55,146 nucleotides of DNA from an uncultured Lachnospiraceae bacterium (GCA_946631165.1 CAMOZZ010000002.1:1-55146), one strand, 5' to 3'. Shown: positions 1-10,020, numbered from the stretch's first letter. Notes: a model not told the origin generated them from the sequence alone. Numbers and translations are program-made.

Positions 1-564
1 GATTCTGCCCGGGTTCTCCTCTGTCAGCGGAAAGATATCCATAATGCCCCCGCGGATCGCGAACTGGCCGGCGCGCTCCACGCTGGTCTCGCGCTCATAT
101 CCCAGCGAGACCAGCTCCCGCTTGATCTCTTCCTGATCGTATGACTCTCCGGCCATCAGAACAAGGAGCCGGCGGTAAACGTCATCCGGAGAAGCGATCA
201 TATCCATCAGCGCGTCGATCGTGGTCACCACCATCCCTGACTTTTCCTCCAGGATATGCGCGATGACCGCCATACGCTCCCGCGCCAGCAGACTGCCCTG
301 GATATCCGCCTGATAAAAAAGAACATCCTTCGCCGGGTAATAATATACATCGGAAATAAAGCAGGAAAGATCGTCCTGGATCTCCCTTGCCCGTGTTTCG
401 CTGTAGGTGACAAAAAGGCGCAGGGGGAATTCCTCTGTGAGGGCCTGCGCAAGGTGGGTCTTCTGGGTGTCAACGCAGCCGCTGACGGCGACCGGGCCCC
501 GGCCCGACGCAAGCGCGGCGGCGGCATCCTGAAACTGTACGATTTCCGATAGGAGTTTGTGCAT
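1..564 (-). CDS. mfd: Transcription-repair coupling factor Mfd, N-terminal part (gene runs off the left edge)
   Basis: Minus-strand reading from ATG at 564: MHKLLSEIVQFQDAAAALASGRGPVAVSGCVDTQKTHLAQALTEEFPLRLFVTYSETRAREIQDDL...YYYPAKDVLFYQADIQGSLLARERMAVIAHIL...RELVSLGYERETSVERAGQFAIRGGIMDIFP. Matches the Mfd N-terminal region; downstream of pth as in many Firmicutes. Confidence 0.88.
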   Translation of the reverse strand, partial: MHKLLSEIVQFQDAAAALASGRGPVAVSGCVDTQKTHLAQALTEEFPLRLFVTYSETRAREIQDDLSCFISDVYYYPAKDVLFYQADIQGSLLARERMAVIAHILEEKSGMVVTTIDALMDMIASPDDVYRRLLVLMAGESYDQEEIKRELVSLGYERETSVERAGQFAIRGGIMDIFPLTEENPGRI

Positions 565-574
565 ATTACCTCTT

Positions 575-706
575 CCGTCACTGACGTGACACCTTCCCCT
601 GAAGGGGAAGGCAATCTTTCCCGCCCTTGTTTTACTGACAACAACTATACTAAAACCGCAATCGTCACGGCGTGGATCCTTCGTCGCTCCGCTCCTCAGG
701 ATGACA
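575..706. repeat. Candidate short dispersed palindromic repeats between mfd and pth
   Basis: GTCACTGACGTGAC, then CCTTCCCCTGAAGGGGAAGG, then GGATCCTTCGTCGCTCCGCTCCTCAGGATGACAG. Confidence 0.5.
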
Positions 707-743
707 GGCTATACATGGCTGAGACCGGACTGCAGCCGGCAAA

Positions 744-1316
744 TCACTCTTCATGTTTCACATTGAACTTGTTCATCGCGATATCAATTCCATCAGAAAG
801 GATCGCCTCCACCGCGTCCGCGGCTTCTTTTACAGCCTCCCTGATCACCGGCAGCTCCTCCTTCGGGAAATGCCCCAGCACATGATCCGCCAGATCCATC
901 TGTTCCGGCTTTTTCCCTACGCCCACGCGCACTCTCGGAAAATCCTGGCTTCCCAGATGCGCGATAATGCTCTTCATTCCGTTATGTCCGCCCGCGCTGC
1001 CCGACTTCCTGATCCGCAGCCGCCCGGTATCCAGCGCTACATCGTCATAGATCACCAGAACATCCTCCGGCGCCGCATTAAAATAAGAAGCAAGCGGTCC
1101 GATACACGCTCCCGACTCATTCATGAACGTCATCGGCTGCACGATCATTACTTTCACGCCGCCAATGATCCCGGTCCCGTATCTTCCTCTGAACTTTCCG
1201 TCCGTCAGCCTGATCCCATGTCTCTCCGCGAGCTCCGCCGTCACCGCAAACCCGATATTATGGCGGCTGCCCGCATATTTTGTGCCCGGATTTCCGAGTC
1301 CGGCAATGATCTTCAT
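744..1316 (-). CDS. pth: Peptidyl-tRNA hydrolase
   Basis: MKIIAGLGNPGTKYAGSRHNIGF...GRLRIRKSGSAGGHNGMKSIIAHLGSQDFPRVRVGVG; hallmark Pth motifs. Start taken at MKII rather than the longer track ORF. Confidence 0.95.
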   Translation of the reverse strand: MKIIAGLGNPGTKYAGSRHNIGFAVTAELAERHGIRLTDGKFRGRYGTGIIGGVKVMIVQPMTFMNESGACIGPLASYFNAAPEDVLVIYDDVALDTGRLRIRKSGSAGGHNGMKSIIAHLGSQDFPRVRVGVGKKPEQMDLADHVLGHFPKEELPVIREAVKEAADAVEAILSDGIDIAMNKFNVKHEE

Positions 1317-1408
1317 AACAGTTTCCTCTTCCTCATGACGAAAGCCCCGCTGTCCGCTGACACCGGGGGTCTTTCCGAATATTCTTTCAAAAAATCCCAT
1401 TTCTGACT

Positions 1409-2323
1409 TTACTCCACGCTTCCGTCGACATACTTTGTGATCGTGCCGATCTCATGCCGGATTCCGTACGAAGCTTTGCCGTAACAGTTTTTATAAAACC
1501 CTGCAAACTGTGCTTCCGGATCGTACCAGGTGTTATTGATCCTGACCCAGCAGTGCCTGGTAAGGCCGTCCGCCGCCTGATCCCGGCTTCCCGATATTCT
1601 TCCGCAGACCACATAGGAATAATATCCGAGCTGATTCGCCATCGCCGCAAAAGCACAGGCAAAGCTGTAGCAGTTGCCGGAATGCGTCAGCAGCATATCG
1701 TAAGCGGTTTCCTTATACCAGTTCTCCGCCTCCAGATCCGGATACCGCAGCCTGTACTGGAAATTCTCCGCGGACGTCAGGTAATCCCAGCAGGCCTTCA
1801 GCTTCTCTGCCTTCGTCATATCATCTGTAACAATGGCGTCGACCGTTTCCGTGATCTTCATCTGATATTTTCTCAGGTCGGAATCTCTTGCAGCCCCTTT
1901 GCTGTTCAGCCTTATTCCCTGGACCCTGCATTTCCGCTTAACTTTCCCCGCCGTGGTAGCATAATACAGTTTTCCATCCAGAAAATGCCATCCGTAAAGT
2001 GCCTTTCCTTCCGGTGAAACGTAATATGTCGTCGTTCCCACATCGATATGACTGTTGGTCTCCGGTCTGAGAAGCCATCCCTTCTGGCTGAAGACATAAT
2101 AAACGCCGCTTATTTTAAAGCTGCCTTTCGCGACCGTGCCGTCCTTTTTCCTGTAGTACTTTCCTTTCCGCCTGAAGACCCAGCCGGCTTTTCGCCTTGC
2201 TGATACCGCCTCAGCGCCCCGCCCGGGATCCGGCGTGCCAGCAGACTGTGCCTGCGCCGCGAACGGCAGTGCAAACACCAGGACAAGCACCATTATTGCT
2301 GCCGTAATTCTTCTCTTCATCAT
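1409..2323 (-). CDS. Exported transglutaminase-like domain protein with cell-wall-binding-type repeats
   Basis: Signal peptide; repeat-like GWVFRRKGKYYRKKDGTVAKG.../GWLLRPETN; C-terminal HSGNCYSFACAFAAMANQLGYYSYVVCGR...HCWVRINNTWYDPEAQ gives the Cys/His/Asp transglutaminase-like pattern. Confidence 0.8.
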   Translation of the reverse strand: MMKRRITAAIMVLVLVFALPFAAQAQSAGTPDPGRGAEAVSARRKAGWVFRRKGKYYRKKDGTVAKGSFKISGVYYVFSQKGWLLRPETNSHIDVGTTTYYVSPEGKALYGWHFLDGKLYYATTAGKVKRKCRVQGIRLNSKGAARDSDLRKYQMKITETVDAIVTDDMTKAEKLKACWDYLTSAENFQYRLRYPDLEAENWYKETAYDMLLTHSGNCYSFACAFAAMANQLGYYSYVVCGRISGSRDQAADGLTRHCWVRINNTWYDPEAQFAGFYKNCYGKASYGIRHEIGTITKYVDGSVE

Positions 2324-2347
2324 TCACGCTCCTGCTGGTAAAGCTTA

Positions 2348-3802
2348 TCAGTAGATTATGACAGCGATTCCCGCTCTGATATTTTCATAGATCCTCTGTG
2401 CGACCTTCTTCGGCAGGTTGACGCATCCGTGAGAACCGTGTCCTTTGTAGATCGAGCCGCCAAAGCTGCTCCGCCATGTTGCATCGTGCAGTCCCTGTCC
2501 TTCAAAGAACGGCATCCAGTACTTGACTTTGGTCGCGTAAGCGCCGTTCCCGTTCCCGCCTGTCAGCGTATAATCATTCAGCTTATAGGCAACAGGATAG
2601 GCGCCTGTGGCTGTCCCCCTGTTCTTTGTTATATCCCCGGTCACCACGTCCGATTCCAGGAACAGCTCTCCGTCCTTATAAAACCACAGATGCTGCTGGC
2701 TGATGCTGACTTCGATATAGTTCCCGGCCAGATCATCCACACCGTCCCTGCCGTAGTAGATCGGGTTATCCCACTCATTTGTCCTGTAATAGACCGGTTC
2801 TCTCTCGACCGGTTCTCCGCATGTCAGATCTTCCTTCAGCTGCTCGCGCTCGGCTTCCTCATTCAGACGGTAGCCGTATTCGTTCAGGTTCTCCGGGATC
2901 GTGATCGTCTTCCCGCTGTGCGTGACAAATTCCCGCTTGCGATAGCGGGTATTGTATCTCGATTTAATGTCAGCCACGAATGCGTTCAGTTTTTCTTCAT
3001 TGACAGAAGCGGTATTTCCGTTGACATCAAGCCAGCTGAGGATCGTTTCAAAATCCAGCACTTCCTTCACCGATCCGTAAACATAGGTCACCTGTGCGCC
3101 GGCATAAGGGGAATACGCCTGCAGTTTTGCCTGCATGTCCGGATCATTCTGCGTGACCTGGGGGAGGATATAAAATTCTGTCGGGAACTTCATGGAAATA
3201 TCCTTCGTCCCGTTATCCGCCAGGCTGTTCTCAATGATTTCCTTAGCCCAGTTCTTAAATTCGGCTTCGTCAAAATCGTTGCCGACGATTTCCGGTTTGA
3301 TATAGAACTTCCTGTTCTCAATATCCGTGATGAACTCCGCGTCCTCGCTGATCACCCGCTTTTCGGGAAGCGCCTCCTTATTCACCTTTTTATCAAAGGT
3401 ATCCTGATCGAACTGCCAGACAACAGCGGCTGTCACCTTTGTCTCTTCCCCGGTCAGGCATTTGAAGATCGTGACCAGGTTCTCCTTCTGCGCATCCATG
3501 GCGTCCGTCAGAGATTTCCTGGCAGCCTCTTTATCCAGCGTAAAACCGAACTCGGAGAGTTTGCCGGCGATCGCCGTCTCACTGTTCTCCGTGATCTCCA
3601 CATCCACATCGTCCACGTCTTTCATAATGGCATTGAGGATGTCCTCCGGCCTGTAGCCTTCCACATTCTGTCCCATGTAGACAGTGTTGGCCAGATATAC
3701 GCCGCTGTTCTGGTGCTTTTTCAGCATGTAGAAGGCAGCGCCCATGAAAGCCGCTACAAAACAAAGCAGAAGGATAAGAAGTATGCGGATCGCTTTTCTC
3801 AT
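2348..3802 (-). CDS. L,D-transpeptidase (YkuD domain) with N-terminal peptidoglycan-binding-type domain
   Basis: C-terminal GHGSHGCVNLPKKVAQRIYENI (YkuD catalytic HxxxxxxxSHGCVN motif); N-terminal TM segment; start placed at MRKAIRILL with upstream AGGACAG. Confidence 0.9.
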   Translation of the reverse strand: MRKAIRILLILLLCFVAAFMGAAFYMLKKHQNSGVYLANTVYMGQNVEGYRPEDILNAIMKDVDDVDVEITENSETAIAGKLSEFGFTLDKEAARKSLTDAMDAQKENLVTIFKCLTGEETKVTAAVVWQFDQDTFDKKVNKEALPEKRVISEDAEFITDIENRKFYIKPEIVGNDFDEAEFKNWAKEIIENSLADNGTKDISMKFPTEFYILPQVTQNDPDMQAKLQAYSPYAGAQVTYVYGSVKEVLDFETILSWLDVNGNTASVNEEKLNAFVADIKSRYNTRYRKREFVTHSGKTITIPENLNEYGYRLNEEAEREQLKEDLTCGEPVEREPVYYRTNEWDNPIYYGRDGVDDLAGNYIEVSISQQHLWFYKDGELFLESDVVTGDITKNRGTATGAYPVAYKLNDYTLTGGNGNGAYATKVKYWMPFFEGQGLHDATWRSSFGGSIYKGHGSHGCVNLPKKVAQRIYENIRAGIAVIIY

Positions 3803-3853
3803 GTCTGTCCTTTCGCACAGGTCCGCGCCGGAAAGGCACGGATCTTTTATCAC

Positions 3854-4312
3854 TCATTCAGTCAGTGTCAGTACCACCAGATCATCTTTCTTTGTTACAG
3901 CGAACACCGGATCCTCTGCGGCAGAGATCTCCTTCCTGCCTTTCAGATCGACAGTATATCCGATGTCTTCCGGATAAGCGCATTCGCTCGCGGTCACCTC
4001 TTCCCCTTTTACAAAGAGGAGCTGCACCATCCCCTCGCTTTTCGCTTCCCTGACGGAATTGCTGGAAAAGCCGATGATCTTCTCGATCTCCTCTTTGCTC
4101 GTATACGGATCGAAGGTATAGCAGGTCTCCCATTCGAACGGGGTGATATCCGTAAGCTTCACCGAAGTGCCCGGCGTCAGCGCGCCCACCGCCTGTTCGA
4201 ATTTTATGCTGTCATACTCAGTCTGCGGACTGCTCATGTACCGCGGCAAGATCATGATAATGATGATCACGGCCATGATCAGTCCGAAATGCGATTCCAG
4301 TTTCTGTCTCAT
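3854..4312 (-). CDS. Hypothetical membrane-anchored protein
   Basis: 152-aa ORF, N-terminal TM (FGLIMAVIIIIMILPRYM), tightly packed between envelope genes. Confidence 0.6.
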   Translation of the reverse strand: MRQKLESHFGLIMAVIIIIMILPRYMSSPQTEYDSIKFEQAVGALTPGTSVKLTDITPFEWETCYTFDPYTSKEEIEKIIGFSSNSVREAKSEGMVQLLFVKGEEVTASECAYPEDIGYTVDLKGRKEISAAEDPVFAVTKKDDLVVLTLTE

Positions 4313-4321
4313 AAGCGAAGC

Positions 4322-5365
4322 TCAGTCTCCCACATATAACAGCTTGGTCACATACCCCTTTGCATCAAAGTATACCGCATTGTACATTTTGTTTTCCTTA
4401 TCCAGGCTGGAAGCCTTGAACGCTTTGGTCGATCCGGTCGTTCCCTCGGCTGTCACGGCGTCTGTCCGGATATAGAGCTTTCCTTCATAGACCGGCTTGT
4501 CGACCCGGTCGTCACTGTCTTCATAGATCGGAACGCCTGCTTTCTTTCCGGTCGGATAGAAGTAATAGGAAGCGTAGCTGTCCCCCTTCTCATAAAGCCC
4601 GTCATCCTTCAGGGTAAGCGTTCTCTTGTCTCCCTTCAGATCGTTGAAGGATACGGTAACGGTATCCCCCTCCTTCATGTTTCCGGGGACCGTAACGGCC
4701 TGACGGTAGACCGCCTTTACTTCGTAATAACCGTCTTTTTCCTTCAGCGTTCCCTTCTTCAGCAGAAAACTCAGCTTCGAATGGCCGTCTTCATAGCCGT
4801 AGGAATCGATCTTCTTCTTGCTGGAAGCGGTGGCGAGGCTCCCCTTTCCGGAAGAAGGTTTTACGGACTTCAGATACTTGATATTGTATCTCTCATATTT
4901 GTTGAACACACCTTCATCGAATTTCGATGCTTTCACAGTGCCTTTGTACCATTTTTTGGATTTGAAATACTTGTTCAGATCGTCCGCCTTGAAGATATAC
5001 CCGTGCCGCGCATAGATCTCATTTCTGGCGTAGCGGATCTCTTCTTCGGTAAGGCCCTTTACATCATCCCATTCCAGTTTTTCCTTATTGCTGTTTTTCA
5101 GGATGTAATCTTTCTGCCTGTACTTCTTTATTACCCCGCTCACGCTGGCGGCAGCAGCGGCCAGCAGCGAGGAATCTTCCTCTCCCTCCTCGGGATCTCC
5201 GAGCGTCTCATCGTCCTCCTCGTCCAGCCATTCTTCGTCAGTCTCTTCCGCCGCTTCCGATGTCGCAGCCGTCTCCGCAGGCGCAGTCTGCGTTTCCTGC
5301 GGACTGCCGGAGCAGGCGGTCAGAAGTGAAGCAGCCAGAACAAACAGCAGGATCTTTTTAAGCAT
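4322..5365 (-). CDS. Lipoprotein with YARHG domain
   Basis: Lipobox LLTACSG; EEEIRYARNEIYARHGYIFKADDLNKYFKSKKWYKG is the YARHG domain. Confidence 0.85.
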   Translation of the reverse strand: MLKKILLFVLAASLLTACSGSPQETQTAPAETAATSEAAEETDEEWLDEEDDETLGDPEEGEEDSSLLAAAAASVSGVIKKYRQKDYILKNSNKEKLEWDDVKGLTEEEIRYARNEIYARHGYIFKADDLNKYFKSKKWYKGTVKASKFDEGVFNKYERYNIKYLKSVKPSSGKGSLATASSKKKIDSYGYEDGHSKLSFLLKKGTLKEKDGYYEVKAVYRQAVTVPGNMKEGDTVTVSFNDLKGDKRTLTLKDDGLYEKGDSYASYYFYPTGKKAGVPIYEDSDDRVDKPVYEGKLYIRTDAVTAEGTTGSTKAFKASSLDKENKMYNAVYFDAKGYVTKLLYVGD

Positions 5366-5377
5366 ATTCCTCTCCCT

Positions 5378-6295
5378 TCAAAGAACAGTAAACAGGAATC
5401 CCCAGGCCGGGGCGGTAACAACAGAAAGAATCGTTGAAAGAACGACTATCTTAGCGGCAAAATCCGCATCGCGTCCGTACTTCAGCGCAAGCGCGGCAGT
5501 GACAACAGCGGCAGGCATGGCGGACATCAGCACCGCCGTTCCCCCGACCACCTTATCCACGCCGGCGATCCACAGACACACCAGCACAATGCCGGGGATC
5601 AGGAACAATCTGACAAAGCAGTAATAGACCGTATCCTTATCGACCATTTCCCTCCATTTTACGGAGCCAAGGATCGCGCCGACAAGGAACATGGACAGGG
5701 CGGTATTGGCTGCCGCGATGGAGCCGACGGTCCTCTGCACGAAGCCGGTCAGCGTCAGCGGGGTGAACATCAGCACCAGACCGATAAATACCGCAATGAT
5801 GCACGGATGCGTGAGCGCTTTTTTCAGGAGTCCCTTCGTGCTCGTTTCATCCGTGAAATATGTCAGGCCGAAGGACCACAGCAGGATCCTGACCGGGATC
5901 AGATAAAGGGACGCATAGAGAAGGCCCATGCTTCCGAAGGCGCCTTCCGCCACCGGATTCCCGAGGATCCCCGCGTTGGAAAACACCGTGGAATACTCCA
6001 GCACCTTCTTCTTGCTGTCATGGTAGCCGCGGTAAAGGAACTTGCCGAACAGCATCGAACCGGACAGGATCACGATGGCAATGATGATGATCTGAATGCC
6101 CGACATGACCACCGCCATATCCAGTTCTATATCAAAGGAATTTACGATATTGCACGGCAGCGTCACGCCGACAACGATATCCGTGAGCATCTTCCTGCCG
6201 TTCACATCGATCATGCCGATCCGGTCGATGATGTATCCGACGATCATCAGGGACATCAGCATGCACTGCATCTCCAGCAGATGAGAAAAATCCAT
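5378..6295 (-). CDS. AEC-family (auxin efflux carrier-like) transporter
   Basis: Multi-TM protein; FSNAGILGNPVAEGAFG motif, C-terminal SAMPAAVVTAALALKYGRDADFAAKIVVLSTILSVVTAPAW. Confidence 0.85.
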   Translation of the reverse strand: MDFSHLLEMQCMLMSLMIVGYIIDRIGMIDVNGRKMLTDIVVGVTLPCNIVNSFDIELDMAVVMSGIQIIIIAIVILSGSMLFGKFLYRGYHDSKKKVLEYSTVFSNAGILGNPVAEGAFGSMGLLYASLYLIPVRILLWSFGLTYFTDETSTKGLLKKALTHPCIIAVFIGLVLMFTPLTLTGFVQRTVGSIAAANTALSMFLVGAILGSVKWREMVDKDTVYYCFVRLFLIPGIVLVCLWIAGVDKVVGGTAVLMSAMPAAVVTAALALKYGRDADFAAKIVVLSTILSVVTAPAWGFLFTVL

Positions 6296-6385
6296 ATTCG
6301 AACCTCTGTTTGATTATACTATAATATACGCTTACGGTCAAAAGGGAGATCATGAACTTTCTGTGTACAATCCCCGGCTTTCCTT

Positions 6386-8350
6386 TTATTCTCCCCGCAG
6401 CTCCTTCAGCAGTTCATAGTTTTCCGGAAGATCCGGATCCAGCCATGTATTCTCGCCTTCCGTATAGCCGCTGCTGGCCACTTTCATCCGCAGCGCGAGT
6501 TTTTCTTCCTCGGTATTTTTGAACTGCGTATTGTAAAGCTCGGTATATACTCCTCCTGCGGACACCAGCTCTTTGTGGGTGCCGCGCTCGGTCACCATGC
6601 CGTCTTTCACGACAAGGATCTCGTCCGCCGAAAGGATCGTGGACAATCTGTGCGCGATCAGGATGCTCGTGCGTTCCTTTATGATCGGCCCGATTGCTTC
6701 CTGGATCTTATTCTCGGAAATGGAATCGAGCGCCGAGGTGGCTTCATCAAAGATCAGCAGCGAAGGATCCTTCAGCAGCACCCGCGCGATGGAAAGCCGC
6801 TGCTTTTCGCCGCCGGAAAGCTTCAGGCCCCGGTTGCCGACCATGGTCTCAAACCCGGTCTCCTGCGCTTCGATAAAATCATAGATATTCGCCTTCTTAC
6901 AGGCTTCGATCATCTCTTCTTCCGTCGCGTCCGGCTTGGCATACCTGAGATTCTCCCGGATGCTTCCGTTAAACAGATAGGTTTCCTGGGAAACGACACC
7001 GACGCATTTTCGCAGATAGGAAAGGCGGAGCTTCCTGACATCCGTTCCCTCAAACTTTACCGTTCCCTCATCGGCGTCATACAGACGCGGGATCAGGTTG
7101 ATGATCGTGCTCTTGCCGGAACCGGACGGCCCGACGATCGCGATGCTCTTGCCGCTCTTCAGGCTGAAGGTGACGTCCTTCAGGATCGGGCGCTCCTTAT
7201 CATAGGCAAAGTAAACATGGGAAAAATCGACTTCTCCCGCAGGACCCGAAGGTTCTTCCGGGTGTTCCGGTTCCTGAATTTCCACCGGCATATCGAAATA
7301 GGCAAACACCCTGGAGAAAAGCGCCATGGACCGCATCCAGTCCACCTGGATGTTCAGCAGGCTGTTCACCGGCATGTAGGTTTTCCCAAGCAGCGCGACG
7401 AGCACGGTGATGTCACCGACTGTCAGCGAACTGTTGTACCGCATCATCAGGATCCCGCCCGCCAGATACAGCAGCATCGGGCCGATGTTCGTGACCGTAT
7501 TCAGGACGACGAAGAACCAGCGGCCGGCCATGCGCTCCTTAATGTTCAGCGCGATCATTCTGCCGTTGACTTCCTTATACCGTTCGTACTCCTGCTCTTC
7601 CTTCCCGAAAAGCTTCACCAGAAGCTGGCCGCTCACCGAAAGTGTCTCATTCAGGATCCCGTTGATCTCATCATTGCACGCCTGCGCTTCATTTGTCAGC
7701 GTCCAGCGCATCTTCCCGGCTTTTCTTGTCGGAAGTACGAACAGCGGGATCACCGCAATGCCGACCAGCGCCATGATCCAGTTCTTCTGGAACATGGCGA
7801 TCAGCGCGAATACGAGCGTGATCGAATTCGACAGAATGCTCTTGAAAGTGTCCGTGATCACGGACTGCACGCCGTCGATATCGCTCGTCATCCTGGTAAT
7901 GATATCGCCCTGGTTGTTCGAAGTGAAGAACCGCTGGGACATATTTTCCAGATGCCGGAACATCTGGTTTCTCATGTCAAAGGTGATATGCTGCGCGATC
8001 CAGATATTGATATAGCTCTCCGCCACGCCGATCAGGTTCGCGCCAAGCGTTACCGCGAGCGAAAGCACGATATAAAGGACCAGCAGCCGCATATCCTGCC
8101 CGATCAGGCCTTCGTCGATGATCTTACCGGTCAGGATCGACGGCAGCAGATGGAATACCGACGACACGGCGATACAGATAATGACCAGGATGAACTGCAT
8201 CCTGTATGGGATAAGATAGGAAAAAACTCTTTTGATCAGATCGGAAGTCACTTTCGGCAGTGCTGCTTTTTCCTCTTCCGTCATATAACGGCCGCCCATT
8301 CTTCTTCCTCCGCCTGCCGGCATGATCATCCCTCCGTTTCCGCATTGCAT
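6386..8350 (-). CDS. ABC transporter, fused permease/ATP-binding (multidrug exporter type)
   Basis: TM domain plus Walker A GPSGSGKST, signature LSGGEKQRLSIARVLLKDPSLLIFDEATSALD. Confidence 0.93.
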   Translation of the reverse strand: MQCGNGGMIMPAGGGRRMGGRYMTEEEKAALPKVTSDLIKRVFSYLIPYRMQFILVIICIAVSSVFHLLPSILTGKIIDEGLIGQDMRLLVLYIVLSLAVTLGANLIGVAESYINIWIAQHITFDMRNQMFRHLENMSQRFFTSNNQGDIITRMTSDIDGVQSVITDTFKSILSNSITLVFALIAMFQKNWIMALVGIAVIPLFVLPTRKAGKMRWTLTNEAQACNDEINGILNETLSVSGQLLVKLFGKEEQEYERYKEVNGRMIALNIKERMAGRWFFVVLNTVTNIGPMLLYLAGGILMMRYNSSLTVGDITVLVALLGKTYMPVNSLLNIQVDWMRSMALFSRVFAYFDMPVEIQEPEHPEEPSGPAGEVDFSHVYFAYDKERPILKDVTFSLKSGKSIAIVGPSGSGKSTIINLIPRLYDADEGTVKFEGTDVRKLRLSYLRKCVGVVSQETYLFNGSIRENLRYAKPDATEEEMIEACKKANIYDFIEAQETGFETMVGNRGLKLSGGEKQRLSIARVLLKDPSLLIFDEATSALDSISENKIQEAIGPIIKERTSILIAHRLSTILSADEILVVKDGMVTERGTHKELVSAGGVYTELYNTQFKNTEEEKLALRMKVASSGYTEGENTWLDPDLPENYELLKELRGE

Positions 8351-8449
8351 GATGCTTTTCCACTCAGATCTTTCTCAAATTATATCAATACACACGGATG
8401 TAGTAAAGAAATATCCGGCATGATCCGGGGAAACGCAGCCCTTTTCTTC

Positions 8450-8477
8450 TTGTTCTTATTTCTAATTATGTTATAAT
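8450..8477 (+). promoter_or_regulatory. Candidate promoter for pncB: TTGTTC-N16-TATAAT
   Basis: TTGTTC at 8450-8455 and TATAAT at 8472-8477, ahead of the pncB leader. Confidence 0.55.
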
Positions 8478-8547
8478 TGCCGTACAGTATCTGTCGGCCC
8501 GGCAGGGGGAACCGAGACCTGACAGCATAATTCCGGAGGGAATAAAA

Positions 8548-10020
8548 ATGAGCAACAGAAATCTGACACTTCTGACTGACCTTTACGAGCTCACCATGAT
8601 GCAGGGCTATTTTGAGAGCGGTTCTGACGAGACCGTCGTTTTCGACGCCTTCTACCGCAGCAATCCCAGCGGCAGCGGCTATGCTGTCTGTGCCGGACTT
8701 GCGCAGGTGATCGAATACATCAACGATCTGCATTTCACAGACGGAGATATTGAATATCTCCGGTCTCTCGGCATTTTCAAAGAAGCTTTCCTTGATTATC
8801 TTAAGGGCTTCAAATTCACCGGAGATATTTACGCGATCCCGGAAGGTACGGTCGTTTTCCCTAACGAGCCCCTGGTAAAAGTCGTGGCTCCCGTAATGGA
8901 GGCACAGCTTCTTGAACCGGCGCTTCTGAACATCATCAACCATCAGTCCCTGATCGCCACGAAGGCATCCCGCGTCTGCTATGCCGCAAAAGGCGACGGC
9001 ATCATGGAATTCGGTTTAAGAAGAGCGCAGGGACCGGACGCCGGCATCTACGGCGCAAGGGCTGCCGTGATCGGCGGATGCGTCGGCACCAGCAATGTCC
9101 TGGCCGGCCAGATGTTCAATATTCCCGTAAAGGGAACGCACGCCCACAGCTGGATCATGAGCTTCCCGGACGAGCTGACTGCATTCCGCACTTACGCAAG
9201 ACTCTATCCTACCGCCTGCATCCTGCTGGTAGATACTTACAACACGCTGAAGAGCGGTGTTCCGAACGCCATCAAAGTATTCACCGAGATGCGCGAAGCC
9301 GGTATTCCGCTGATATTCTACGGCATCCGTCTGGATTCCGGAGACCTGGCATATCTGTCCAAGGAAGCCCGGAAGATGCTTGACGCGGCCGGCTTTACCG
9401 ACGCTGTCATCTCCGCATCCTGCGATCTGGACGAATACCTGATCCGAAGCCTGAAGAACCAGGGCGCACAGATCACCTCCTGGGGCGTGGGCACGAACCT
9501 TATCACCAGCAAGGACTGCCCCGCATTCGGCGGCGTTTACAAGCTCGCAGCCATCCTGGACAAGGAGACCGGACAGTTCATCCCCAAGATCAAACGCTCT
9601 GAGAATCCGGAGAAGATCACCAACCCCGGCAACAAGAAGATCTACAGGATCTACAACAAGCAGACCGGCAAGCACATCGGCGATCTGATCGCGCTCGATG
9701 ATGACAATTTCTCCGAAGAGAGAAATCTCATGATCTTCGATCCGATCCACACCTGGAAGAAGACTTATCTGGAAGCCGGTACATTCACACTCCGTCTCCT
9801 GCTGGAGCCGGTCTTTAAGAACGGAGAATGCGTCTACGAAAGCCCGGATGTCATGACCATCCGCGAGATCTGCCGCAAAGAGCTGGCCACCCTCTGGGAC
9901 GAGACCAGACGTTTCAACAATCCGCACGAAGTCTATGTCGATCTGTCCAGACGCCTGTATGATATGAAGTATCAGCTTCTCGACAGCCTCAACGAGTTCG
10001 TGGACGGTGCTGATCAATGA
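8548..10020 (+). CDS. pncB: Nicotinate phosphoribosyltransferase
   Basis: LLTDLYELTMMQGYF, GTHAHSWIMSF, LDSGDLAYLSKEARKMLDAAG: classic NAPRTase motifs; upstream GGAGGG ribosome-binding site. Confidence 0.95.
   Translation: MSNRNLTLLTDLYELTMMQGYFESGSDETVVFDAFYRSNPSGSGYAVCAGLAQVIEYINDLHFTDGDIEYLRSLGIFKEAFLDYLKGFKFTGDIYAIPEGTVVFPNEPLVKVVAPVMEAQLLEPALLNIINHQSLIATKASRVCYAAKGDGIMEFGLRRAQGPDAGIYGARAAVIGGCVGTSNVLAGQMFNIPVKGTHAHSWIMSFPDELTAFRTYARLYPTACILLVDTYNTLKSGVPNAIKVFTEMREAGIPLIFYGIRLDSGDLAYLSKEARKMLDAAGFTDAVISASCDLDEYLIRSLKNQGAQITSWGVGTNLITSKDCPAFGGVYKLAAILDKETGQFIPKIKRSENPEKITNPGNKKIYRIYNKQTGKHIGDLIALDDDNFSEERNLMIFDPIHTWKKTYLEAGTFTLRLLLEPVFKNGECVYESPDVMTIREICRKELATLWDETRRFNNPHEVYVDLSRRLYDMKYQLLDSLNEFVDGADQ

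Noticed and set aside
2429-4339. 636-aa plus-strand ORF opposite the L,D-transpeptidase region
   Set aside because: Spans two real minus-strand genes and has no recognisable domain; antisense artefact.
6575-8476. 633-aa plus-strand ORF opposite the ABC exporter
   Set aside because: Fully antisense to a well-supported ABC transporter; no start signal or domain.
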